From NCBI RefSeq assembly GCF_001046895.1, contig NZ_CAQI01000028.1, forward strand, positions 17,194 to 81,193: 64,000 nt of DNA, in the 5' to 3' direction. The notes under the pieces are model-generated. The model saw only the letters and a list, made by a program, of their open reading frames with translations, searched no databases and had not been told where the DNA came from. A program made the position numbers and the translations under genes. How positions within the stretch are numbered: position 1 is the first letter of the stretch; every line of letters begins with the position of its first letter. This DNA is from Pseudarthrobacter siccitolerans (GTDB lineage Bacteria > Actinomycetota > Actinomycetes > Actinomycetales > Micrococcaceae). This document shows, piece after piece, positions 42,031 to 48,383 of this stretch.

Positions 42031-42168
42031 AAAAAGTTTTTGGAACGTTTCGGGGTGTTGAAACGGTCACGCGACAGGAAAGGTCGTAAGAGCCCTTACA
42101 CTTGAAGGCGCAACATTGGGGAACGCCCGGCAAAAGGAGGCCGGGCCGAGTTACACAAGAGGTAAAAA

Positions 42169-42414
42169 GTGGAATGTGAGGGGCCTGTTACGGCGGTCCT
42201 GCCGGTAATCCCGGTAGCGGACGACACGGCGGACGATATCTTCGCCATGCCGGAGGAGGAGGCGACATTCGTCCTCCTCCCCCGACTAGGAATAGGTCTG
42301 GGCGAGACTCATACGGTCTTCGCCGACGGCTCCTATGTAGCGGACTGGATACCCAGGCCGGAGGCGCCCGTAAAGCGCCGAGGAAGGCACCGGGCGCCGA
42401 AGCACCGGGCCTAG
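42169..42414 (+). CDS. Phage small protein on the opposite strand (81 aa)
   Basis: The only plus-strand phage gene I can support in the window. GTG start behind AAGAGG; 81 residues, an acidic first half (VADDTADDIFAMPEEE), a beta-like middle and a basic tail (KRRGRHRAPKHRA). It is convergent with the nuclease-like gene, overlapping by 4 bp. Upstream, TTACACT (42096-42102) matches the -10-like box of the phage promoters. A divergent small gene between early blocks could be regulatory. No family recognised. Confidence 0.55.
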   Translation: MECEGPVTAVLPVIPVADDTADDIFAMPEEEATFVLLPRLGIGLGETHTVFADGSYVADWIPRPEAPVKRRGRHRAPKHRA

Positions 42415-42848
42415 CGGAGCTCCCGGACGAGATCCTGGGCGGTTCCAGCAGCGTGGACCTCCCAGGCATCCGGAGCGTGCTTCTCCAGCAAAAACTCCGC
42501 CCGCCGTAGGCGGACCAGTAGGCGCGCAAAAGTCGCCACGGTCATTACGGCATATCCCGCGCCGACAGAGCGCCGGACCCGCTTCACGAAGGCCACGCCG
42601 TAAGGCTCGCCCGCGTGGATCTTCTGCTTCTCGACGCCGTCCAGGCCGAGCCGGATCGCGTCCTCCCAGGACTTATACGCCTTCGCCTGGGCGACGAAAG
42701 GCGAGATCCCGCCGATATCGCCCGCGTCCTCGAAGCCCTCTTGTGCCTTGCGGCGAGGCTCCAGGCCGAAGCGCTTCTCGAAGAACTCGCCCAGGAAGCG
42801 GACGAGGGCCGTCTCCCAGGCCGTCCCCTTCTGCTTCGCGGCGCTCAC
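42411..42848 (-). CDS. PD-(D/E)XK-like nuclease, possible Holliday junction resolvase
   Basis: A 145-residue protein with KGTAWETALVRFL at the start, then GDIGGISPFVAQAKAY, resembling the D...QxK catalytic core of the PD-(D/E)XK fold. Size and context (small replication genes) fit phage resolvases. The GTG at 42848 overlaps the stop of the preceding gene (GTGA). The assignment rests on motif pattern only. Confidence 0.6.
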   Translation of the reverse strand: MSAAKQKGTAWETALVRFLGEFFEKRFGLEPRRKAQEGFEDAGDIGGISPFVAQAKAYKSWEDAIRLGLDGVEKQKIHAGEPYGVAFVKRVRRSVGAGYAVMTVATFARLLVRLRRAEFLLEKHAPDAWEVHAAGTAQDLVRELR

Positions 42849-43003
42849 GAGAGGGCCTCCTCGAAGGCGTCCGCGAAAGCGTCCGCCAGGCGGCGGCCAG
42901 CCAGGGCGAAGTCCCGCGACGGGGAGTAAAGGATCGAGCCACGGCGCGGGCGGAGGCCCAGCCGGTAAGCCAGGCCCCGGAGCCGGTTCAGCGCCGCGCT
43001 CAT
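42845..43003 (-). CDS. Phage small basic protein (52 aa)
   Basis: A 52-residue protein: MSAALNRLRGLAYRLGL, a basic patch RPRRGS, then ALAGRRLADAFADAFEEA, an amphipathic helix. It overlaps both neighbours by four bases (ATGA and GTGA), so it is translated as a link of a coupled chain. No family recognised. Confidence 0.6.
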   Translation of the reverse strand: MSAALNRLRGLAYRLGLRPRRGSILYSPSRDFALAGRRLADAFADAFEEALS

Positions 43004-43575
43004 GCCCGCGACTCCTCGAAGTCGATCCAGGCCGCGACGGCGTCCGCGTCGATCGGGAAGTCCCGACGGTCGACACCGACGTTAATCTGGCGGCCGTCGC
43101 GGCTCCAGGCGTCGTGAACGTGGCCGTGGATCAGCCAGGCGCCCTCGTCCCTAAGCCGCCATTGTGGATAGCGGTCGCCCTCGCGGTCGCCGTGGTCGCC
43201 GACATAGGGGAAGTGCGAGAGGAGGACCTTCCGGCCGCCAGGGAGCCGGAGCTCCTCGTGAAGGTGGACGGAGTCGAAGACCTCCAGGAAGCGCCGGACG
43301 TGAGTCGTGCTCTTCCGGTGCATAGGGTGAGCGGCGTCGTGGTTGCCCAGGACGAGCCGCTTCACGCCGTTTACACGCTTCACGACCTCCAGGCCCGCCG
43401 AGACGGAGCCCATAAAGACGTCGCCCAGGACAAAGAGCGTGTCGCGCTTCGTGACGACGGAATTGATCCGCTGGATCAGGGCCTCGTCGTGCTCTTCGGC
43501 GGAGGCGAAGCCTCGCGTCCTGGCGACGAAGTCGTGGCGGAAGTGCCAGTCAGAATGTAGGTAAACCTTGCTCAT
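43000..43575 (-). CDS. Calcineurin-like phosphoesterase
   Basis: A 191-residue metallophosphoesterase: HSDWHFRH (D-x-H type motif), LGDVF, LGNHD, LSHFP and HGHVH, in the right order for binding two metal ions. Phage relatives cleave phosphodiesters or phosphate monoesters of nucleotides, and the true substrate is unknown. GGAGGG precedes the ATG at 43575, which overlaps the preceding stop (ATGA). Confidence 0.88.
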   Translation of the reverse strand: MSKVYLHSDWHFRHDFVARTRGFASAEEHDEALIQRINSVVTKRDTLFVLGDVFMGSVSAGLEVVKRVNGVKRLVLGNHDAAHPMHRKSTTHVRRFLEVFDSVHLHEELRLPGGRKVLLSHFPYVGDHGDREGDRYPQWRLRDEGAWLIHGHVHDAWSRDGRQINVGVDRRDFPIDADAVAAWIDFEESRA

Positions 43576-43724
43576 TTGTCCCTCCAGAGGGCGCCGCACG
43601 AGCAACCGTGGCCGACGCCGTAAATAGGTTCGTGTCCGGCCGGAGCGACGCAACGGCAGACGTGGCCGGAGCCGATGCCCTGGCCGCCGTTATGGCCGCA
43701 GACGGCGGGCCTCCGGCCGCTCAC
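43572..43724 (-). CDS. Phage small Cys/His-rich protein (50 aa)
   Basis: A 50-residue protein with CGHNGGQ, GHVCRC, GHE and GHGCSCG, five Cys and four His in a Gly-rich chain; it probably binds one or two zinc ions. GTG start, GTGA overlap with the gene before and ATGA with the phosphoesterase. No family recognised. Confidence 0.6.
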   Translation of the reverse strand: MSGRRPAVCGHNGGQGIGSGHVCRCVAPAGHEPIYGVGHGCSCGALWRDK

Positions 43725-44002
43725 GAGTCGCCCCGGTAAGAGTCCAGGTGACGGCCGCCCCTGGCGACGACGTCGTCCTGGGCTGGCCAGAGGTCCGGCG
43801 AGCGGTACGGGCCAGGCGTCGCCGGGACGTCCTCGACGCCGCCGACGATGATCGGGAGCCAGAGGACGGAGAGGCCCTCGCCGAGCTCCTCGACGCGCGG
43901 ACCCTGCTCCGCGTAGAAGTAGGGGAGCTCCTGGCCGTCCAGGGTCACGCGGAGCTCCTGGCGGTCGATCACGGCCTCCGGGATCGTCCTCTCGCGGCTC
44001 AT
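43721..44002 (-). CDS. Phage hypothetical protein (93 aa)
   Basis: A 93-residue acidic protein beginning MSRERTIPEAVIDRQELRV, beta-rich (LRVTLDGQELPYFYAEQG; LSVLWLPIIVGGVEDV). Coupled by ATGA to the glutaredoxin-like gene before it and GTGA to the next. No family recognised. Confidence 0.65.
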   Translation of the reverse strand: MSRERTIPEAVIDRQELRVTLDGQELPYFYAEQGPRVEELGEGLSVLWLPIIVGGVEDVPATPGPYRSPDLWPAQDDVVARGGRHLDSYRGDS

Positions 44003-44265
44003 TCGGCGGCCCCTGCTTCCGCCTTCACGCGGTCGCGGAAAGCCTCGACCAGGTCCGGCCGGAAGCCGGTCCACTCGTCGCCGAAGGAGGTCATAACGAC
44101 GGGCGATTCGGTATAGCCGGAGTCGATCAGGAATTGACGGGCGGCGGGGTCCTCGTCGACGTTGATCTCGCGGAGGTAAGGCTCCATGCCTTCCTTCGCG
44201 ATCTTCCGCTTCGTTGCCTTGCAGGGCTGGCAAACGGTCTTCGAGTAAAGGGTGATCTCAGGCAT
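43999..44265 (-). CDS. Glutaredoxin/NrdH-like redoxin
   Basis: An 88-residue thioredoxin-fold protein: ITLYSKTVCQPCKATKR gives the redox pair C12-Q-P-C15, followed by TESPVV (cis-Pro loop) and EWTGFRPDLVEAF. It matches NrdH-type redoxins, which reduce ribonucleotide reductase. It begins a chain of overlapping genes. A GTTTACAC operator-like motif ends four bases before the ATG. Confidence 0.88.
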   Translation of the reverse strand: MPEITLYSKTVCQPCKATKRKIAKEGMEPYLREINVDEDPAARQFLIDSGYTESPVVMTSFGDEWTGFRPDLVEAFRDRVKAEAGAAE

Positions 44266-44299
44266 TGCGTGTAAACAGTCTTTCGTTTTGATACGGAGA

Positions 44300-44335
44300 A
44301 GCCCCCGCCCCTGGGAGGTTCCAGGAGCGGGGGCT
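44300..44335 (-). terminator. Terminator upstream of the redoxin operon
   Basis: AGCCCCCGC/GCGGGGGCT with an inner CCTGG/CCAGG; the tail is CTTCTCC. It ends the unit of the membrane protein at 44357. Confidence 0.75.
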
Positions 44336-44356
44336 AGGGATTACTTCAGGAGGGAG

Positions 44357-44566
44357 CTAGGCCGTCGGGACCGCGATCGGCGTCTTCAGCGCGACCTTGA
44401 TCCCGACGACGAGCGCCAGGATCGCGGCGACGAAGACCAGGACCAGGGCCAGGCCCAGCGGGACCAGCGGCAGGAGGCAGACCCACAAGGGGACCAGCGC
44501 CAGCGGGCCGAGGGCCTTCAGGACGACCAGGACGAAGGAGATCAGGCTCAGCACGAGGAGCGGCAT
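44357..44566 (-). CDS. Phage membrane protein (69 aa)
   Basis: A 69-residue, very hydrophobic protein with two membrane segments (LLVLSLISFVLVVLKALG; LGLALVLVFVAAILALVVGI). It follows the Gp3-like gene by a TAATG overlap. It may act in superinfection or membrane insertion; no family recognised. Confidence 0.7.
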   Translation of the reverse strand: MPLLVLSLISFVLVVLKALGPLALVPLWVCLLPLVPLGLALVLVFVAAILALVVGIKVALKTPIAVPTA

Positions 44567-45267
44567 TAGGCGGCGCCCTTCAGGATCAGGTTGGGCTTGG
44601 TGTAAGCCACGGTCTGACCAGCGCGCGGCCCCTTCTTCACGACGAAGGAGACGGGCTCCAGTTCCAGGACGGCGCGGACCTTGCCAGATTCGGAGTCGGC
44701 GACCAGGTCGCGGAGCTCGTCCTCGACGCCATACGCCGCGAGATCCGAAGCCATGCTCCAGGAGCCGGTCTGGAACTTGAAGATGCCGAGATCCGGCTCA
44801 GCGGCCAGGCGGAAGTAAACCTCGATCTGAGGCACCGGGCCGATGCCGTCCTGGCCCTTCTTCTTCCGTTCGGCGAAGGAGAGCTCCGCGTCCGGGTCCG
44901 GAGAGCCGTCCTCCATAGTTTCGCCGTCGGACTTCGAGATCATCTTCCCGTTGCGGCCCCAAAGGATCATGCTCTGGCGGAGAGCCTTCTCGCCTTCCAG
45001 GATGATCTCGACCTCCTTCGAGGCGGTGAAGACCTCCAGGTCGTCCTCGCCCTTCGCGTCCCACTTCTGGGGAGCGTCGCCGCCCAGGAGGTCGTAAATG
45101 GCGCTGGCGACTTCCGGGTCGCCGGTCGTCACGCGCCAGTCGTCCAGGGCGGCCGGGCGGCCGTTCAGAGTGTGGCCGGAGCGGAAGCGGCCGACGACGT
45201 CGTCGCTGAACCGCTGGCGCGGCTTCGGCTGAGATTCGGGATCAGTACCAAAGATTTTCAGTGCCAA
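44566..45267 (-). CDS. Recombination directionality factor candidate (phiC31 Gp3-like)
   Basis: A 233-residue protein. The start LALKIFGTDPE, FSDDVVGRFRSG, DDWRVTTGDPEVASAIYDLLGG and GEDDLEVFTASKEVEI, together with MILWGRNGKM and FKFQTGSWSMA, recall the Gp3-like family of phiC31/phiBT1. Those proteins turn serine-integrase recombination towards excision. The identification is from memory of the family pattern. A TTG at 45267 behind GAGGAG is the likely start. It fits with integration into a protein-coding gene. Confidence 0.65.
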   Translation of the reverse strand: MALKIFGTDPESQPKPRQRFSDDVVGRFRSGHTLNGRPAALDDWRVTTGDPEVASAIYDLLGGDAPQKWDAKGEDDLEVFTASKEVEIILEGEKALRQSMILWGRNGKMISKSDGETMEDGSPDPDAELSFAERKKKGQDGIGPVPQIEVYFRLAAEPDLGIFKFQTGSWSMASDLAAYGVEDELRDLVADSESGKVRAVLELEPVSFVVKKGPRAGQTVAYTKPNLILKGAA

Positions 45268-45337
45268 AGTAAGGGCTCCTCTTGTGTTGGACCGGCCGCG
45301 CTTCGGCGGCGGGTCCGGGGTGTATCGGACACAAGAG

Positions 45338-45365
45338 GAGAGGGCCGGGAGGTCGGATCTGCTCA
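45338..45365 (-). promoter_or_regulatory. Phage leader element, copy 3
   Basis: Minus strand TGAGCA-N13-GGCCCTCTC, ahead of the Gp3-like gene. One base shorter in the spacer than the others. Confidence 0.6.
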
Positions 45366-45379
45366 CGGCCAGGCAAAGA

Positions 45380-45416
45380 AAAAGAGCCCCTCTCCCAGGA
45401 CGGGAGAGAGGCTCTT
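45380..45416 (-). terminator. Terminator after the 23-residue gene
   Basis: AAGAGCC/GGCTCTT with inner CTCTCCC/GGGAGAG; TTTTTCTTT follows on the minus strand. Confidence 0.9.
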
Positions 45417-45418
45417 AG

Positions 45419-45490
45419 CTAGAAGGGACAGGTCACGCCGACGATCACGCCGAGGACGAAGGCCAGGAGGACGACGGCGAAGTCGCTCAT
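45419..45490 (-). CDS. Phage mini membrane protein (23 aa)
   Basis: MSDFAVVLLAFVLGVIVGV then TCPF: a single membrane helix. ATGA overlap with the homing-endonuclease-like gene suggests coupled translation. Its small size makes it uncertain. Confidence 0.45.
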   Translation of the reverse strand: MSDFAVVLLAFVLGVIVGVTCPF

Positions 45491-45894
45491 GCCGCCGAGA
45501 GAGGCTTCGCGATACCGGCCGGGCGGGTCAGTGCCGGGCCAGGGCACGAGGCCGACTTCGAGGCTTCCGTCGGCCAGCGGTAGGCCGCCAGGACAGAGGC
45601 GATCTTGCCGGAGCGGCGCGAGCCCATAAAGGGCAGGATCTCCGCCATGATCGCCGCCGCGCGAGCTCCCGAGATCTCCGTATGCCAGGTGGGCTGATTC
45701 GGAGCCGGGCGGAGCGAGAGCCGGATCGAGGCGTCCATAAGGGACGCCGCGCGGCCGACGACGTCGCGGTCGGTCATGCCCAGGCGGATACGCGGATACT
45801 TCCCCCGGTGGGCGTCGAAGGAGCCCTCGCCCTCCAGGAGGCCAGCCAGCCAGAGGAGATCGTCGCGGGAGCCGTGGATCGCTACGGGAGTCAT
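45487..45894 (-). CDS. LAGLIDADG-type homing-endonuclease-like protein
   Basis: A 135-residue protein with LLWLAGLLEGEGSFDAH near the N-terminus, the LAGLIDADG helix, followed by PRIRLGMTDRDVVGRAASLM and a C-terminal ILPFMGSRRSGKI. A single copy of the motif means it would act as a dimer. It is free-standing; no intron or intein is seen. It directly follows the RecB-like gene. Confidence 0.75.
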   Translation of the reverse strand: MTPVAIHGSRDDLLWLAGLLEGEGSFDAHRGKYPRIRLGMTDRDVVGRAASLMDASIRLSLRPAPNQPTWHTEISGARAAAIMAEILPFMGSRRSGKIASVLAAYRWPTEASKSASCPGPALTRPAGIAKPLSAA

Positions 45895-46725
45895 TTAGGC
45901 CCCCGTCCTCTGGGCGCGTGGTACGCGGCGCTTCGGGCCAGTCTCGACGCCTTCCGGAGGTCCGGAGAAGATCTCGCGGCCGACGATCGTCCCCTTGATC
46001 TCCTTCTCGTATCGGAAGATCTCGCGAAGGTGGAGGAAGATATCGAACATTTCCTCGTCACAGCGGACGGGGACGAGCTTCCAGCCTTCCGGGCGGATAT
46101 GGAGGACCGCGCCGCCGTCAGCCTGGGGCATGGGCACGCGCCCGCCGTCCTGGCGGATAATCGAGTCCGCGAAGCGGTACGCCGCAAGCTGGACGCCGAC
46201 CTCCTCGTGAATGCCGGAGCGGGTCGTCTTGTTGTCGATCCAGACACGCTCGCCCTGGATCGTCGCGAAGGCGTCGAAGCTACCGGCGTACTCGTGCTTG
46301 TCGCTCCAGACCGTCTCTTCCATGAAGTGATACTCCGGCTGGGCGACGTCCAGGAACTCGCTGAAGTGCCGAACGAAGGGCTCCAGGTCCGGATGCACGC
46401 GGCCGACGGACTGGCCGCGAGAGAGCCGCTCAAAGAGATCGTGGGCGGCGGTGCCGACGTCGGCGGCCTTGCGAGTGTTGCGATCCGGCGCCTTCTTCAG
46501 GTGGTCGATCGCGGCGGACGGGTCGCGGAGGACCATGTTTACGAGCGTGCCAGGATCGGCGACGGCCTCTTCGGCGACCATCTTCGCCGCCCAGTAGCGG
46601 AGGAACTCCTTCGGGAGCATACCGACTACGGAAGTAACGCCGGGGACCTTGATCGCGCCGTCGTCGGGGTTGACGTAGAAGCGGGCTCCGCCGCGCTTGA
46701 TAGTGCTTACTTTCGGTGTCGTCAC
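45895..46725 (-). CDS. RecB/Cas4-like PD-(D/E)XK exonuclease
   Basis: A 276-residue protein with VGTAAHDLFER (motif I His), YAGSFDAFATI, VWIDNKTT (D...xK core) and EEVGVQLAAYRFA (QxxxY), the pattern of RecB-family exonucleases. It probably processes DNA ends for replication or recombination. The GTG at 46725 follows AGGAGG with nine bases between. Confidence 0.85.
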   Translation of the reverse strand: MTTPKVSTIKRGGARFYVNPDDGAIKVPGVTSVVGMLPKEFLRYWAAKMVAEEAVADPGTLVNMVLRDPSAAIDHLKKAPDRNTRKAADVGTAAHDLFERLSRGQSVGRVHPDLEPFVRHFSEFLDVAQPEYHFMEETVWSDKHEYAGSFDAFATIQGERVWIDNKTTRSGIHEEVGVQLAAYRFADSIIRQDGGRVPMPQADGGAVLHIRPEGWKLVPVRCDEEMFDIFLHLREIFRYEKEIKGTIVGREIFSGPPEGVETGPKRRVPRAQRTGA

Positions 46726-46766
46726 AGGGACGAGCCTCCTTCAGTCGTGGATTAGGGACGAAGGAG

Positions 46767-46795
46767 GAGAGGGCCGGGGCGGCCCGTTTTGCTCA
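46767..46795 (-). promoter_or_regulatory. Phage leader element, copy 4
   Basis: Minus strand TGAGCA-N14-GGCCCTCTC, 42 bp ahead of the RecB-like gene. Confidence 0.6.
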
Positions 46796-46807
46796 GGGAA
46801 CGACGAA

Positions 46808-46829
46808 GCCCCAGGGGTGAACCTGGGGC
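46808..46829 (-). terminator. Hairpin terminator
   Basis: GCCCCAGG/CCTGGGGC with a 6-nt loop; minus-strand tail TTCGTCG. It lies between the iteron region and the RecB-like unit. Confidence 0.7.
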
Positions 46830-46831
46830 CG

Positions 46832-46944
46832 GTGACGAAGTGACGGATCTTTCGTCACTTCTGTATTAGGTGTTAAGAGAGAGAGAACTAGAGAGAGAAA
46901 TAGAAAGTGACGTTCGTTTTGTCACTTCGTCACTCCGGAGTCAC
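46832..46944. repeat. GTGAC/GTCAC iteron cluster around an AT-rich tract (candidate origin)
   Basis: GTGACGAAGTGAC (46832-46844) and GTCACTTCGTCAC (46921-46933) form a perfect 13-bp inverted repeat. Further GTGAC/GTCAC copies start at 46854, 46907 and 46940, giving seven in 113 bp. Between them lies an AT-rich, purine-rich tract (about 46862-46906, GAGAGAGA-type). The layout resembles a replication origin. Confidence 0.5.
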
Positions 46945-47531
46945 TTCCGGCGCGATCCCGCCGCGTCTCCCAGCACGTGTAAACGCTCGCAAACGCTGTC
47001 CAGGGCCTCCCGGATCGGCTTCCGCGTCTTCGCGTCCATCCCGGCGATCGCGCCGACGGACATACGCGCCAGCGCCGCCTCCATCATGCCGACGGCGACC
47101 AGGATCTCGTCGGCGTCCGCGATCTCCGCGCCGCCGTTACCGAAGATATTCAGGACTTCACTCTGGCGCCCGCGCTTCTCTACCGAGCGTTGCTTCGGGC
47201 TCGACGAGCGGAGGCCCAGGCCCTCGATCGTGTCGGCGTCCATACGCTCGCGGACGATATTCCCGATGTGGTAGCGGATCGCCGCCTGGACGGTCGTTAG
47301 CTCGCCCTGTTGGACGTCAGCGAGGCGCATAGTCTCACGGACCCAAGTCCGGTAAGCGTGAGTCCTTCCCAGCCAGTCAGGCTCGCCCTGGGGCGTGAAG
47401 AAGTGCTCGCGAGCGTCGACGAAGGCGGCAGCTACGGCGCGAAGATGGGCCGTTTTCTCGCCTTCGGCGCCCTTCTTATAGTTGCGAAGGGAATTGATCG
47501 CGGAGATTTGTATGTCATTCAGGGAACTCAT
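46941..47531 (-). CDS. Phage helical protein (196 aa)
   Basis: A 196-residue protein, mostly helical, beginning MSSLNDIQISAINSLRNY, with TWVRETMRLADVQQGELTTVQ and IRYHIGNIVRERMD in the middle. It is basic at the C-terminus (GSRRK). Its promoter (47539-47566) places the start site at about the ATG, so the mRNA may be leaderless. It lies beside the candidate origin, so a replication-associated role is possible but unproven. Confidence 0.7.
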   Translation of the reverse strand: MSSLNDIQISAINSLRNYKKGAEGEKTAHLRAVAAAFVDAREHFFTPQGEPDWLGRTHAYRTWVRETMRLADVQQGELTTVQAAIRYHIGNIVRERMDADTIEGLGLRSSSPKQRSVEKRGRQSEVLNIFGNGGAEIADADEILVAVGMMEAALARMSVGAIAGMDAKTRKPIREALDSVCERLHVLGDAAGSRRK

Positions 47532-47538
47532 AAATATA

Positions 47539-47566
47539 AGCGTAAGTGACGCGCGGCGCCTTACGC
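47539..47566 (-). promoter_or_regulatory. Phage promoter without operator, copy 5
   Basis: Minus strand GCGTAAG (47560-47566), 13 bp, CTTACGCT (47539-47546). The -10-like TACGCT ends eight bases before the ATG at 47531. No GTTTACAC follows. Confidence 0.65.
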
Positions 47567-47613
47567 TAGAAGACTCCCGGAATGTCCAGCAATTTTACAA
47601 ATTAGAAACACAA

Positions 47614-47653
47614 AAAGGCCCGCCCCTCTCTAGCTAGAGAAGGACGGGCCTTT
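47614..47653 (-). terminator. Terminator after the dNMP kinase gene
   Basis: AAAGGCCCG/CGGGCCTTT outer stem and CTCTAGCTAGAG inner hairpin; TTTTTGTG follows on the minus strand. Confidence 0.9.
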
Positions 47654-47656
47654 AGG

Positions 47657-48250
47657 TTATTGCGCGAAGCGGAGGAGGATATCGCCGAGGTCGATCGCGG
47701 AGTCTCGAAGCTCCTCGATCGTCGAGTCGTTTACGAAGGTGAGGTCGGCGACGTACTCGTCGAGCGACGTCTCGCAAACGTGAGCGCCGGGAGCGGACTC
47801 GAAGCCAGGGCGGACGATCCGGACAACATGGCCGCCGAGCTCGCGGATCTTGTCAGCTTCGTTAGGGAAGCGGACGTCGGTCACGACGACGGGGCCTTCG
47901 GTCGCCTGGATCTTCTCGACGGCCATACGGACCCAGAAGTCAGGATCGAGCTTGCGGATCGAGTTAGTCCCGAAGTTCTCCAGGATGCGACGGACCTCCG
48001 GGACGTAGTCCTTCGCGGACTCCCAGCCGATCGAGTCGATCACGTCAGAGAGCCGGACCTCGCGCTGAGGCGCAAGCTGGCCGGGAAGCGCCGGACGGCC
48101 GACGTAGGGATCGAGGTCGAGCGCGGCCTGGCGGACAGGATCGGCGAAGGCGACGCGGGTAAAGCCGTGAGCGTCGATCAAGCCGCCCGCGAAGGTGTCC
48201 TTGCCGGAGCGCTTCTTACCGATCAGGCCGACGATAGGGGCTGTTTGCAT
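47657..48250 (-). CDS. Deoxynucleoside monophosphate kinase
   Basis: A 197-residue P-loop kinase: GLIGKKRSGKDTFAG is the Walker A, and FADPVRQAALDLDPY and VVTDVRFPNEADKIRELGG are conserved in phage dNMP kinases. It phosphorylates dNMPs for phage DNA synthesis. The start follows GAGGA. The leader element copy 5 lies 40 bp upstream. Confidence 0.9.
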   Translation of the reverse strand: MQTAPIVGLIGKKRSGKDTFAGGLIDAHGFTRVAFADPVRQAALDLDPYVGRPALPGQLAPQREVRLSDVIDSIGWESAKDYVPEVRRILENFGTNSIRKLDPDFWVRMAVEKIQATEGPVVVTDVRFPNEADKIRELGGHVVRIVRPGFESAPGAHVCETSLDEYVADLTFVNDSTIEELRDSAIDLGDILLRFAQ

Positions 48251-48289
48251 GGGAGGATCTCCTCTTCGTGTAGGTATGGGACACGAGAG

Positions 48290-48318
48290 GAGAGGGCCGA
48301 GGCCGGCCTCGTTGCTCA
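48290..48318 (-). promoter_or_regulatory. Phage leader element, copy 5
   Basis: Minus strand TGAGCA-N14-GGCCCTCTC, ahead of the dNMP kinase; a GTGTAAAC motif (48334) is next to it. Confidence 0.6.
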
Positions 48319-48348
48319 GGCGATTTTGAGAGCGTGTAAACGGCGAAA

Positions 48349-48376
48349 GGCCCCGCCCTCCGTAGAGAGCGGGGCC
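48349..48376 (-). terminator. Terminator after the endolysin gene
   Basis: GGCCCCGC/GCGGGGCC stem with a 12-nt loop, then TTTCGCC on the minus strand. Confidence 0.75.
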
Positions 48377-48383
48377 AGGCGCC

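Noticed and set aside
39336..42089. A 917-codon open frame on the plus strand
   Set aside because: It is the antisense of the primase-helicase gene, whose zinc, TOPRIM and Walker motifs are all in the minus frame. Long antisense frames are expected in DNA of this GC content.
46870..46912. GAGAGA-type simple repeat as a coding or microsatellite feature
   Set aside because: It is too short and imperfect to be a gene or a clear microsatellite. It is treated as the AT-rich part of the candidate origin.
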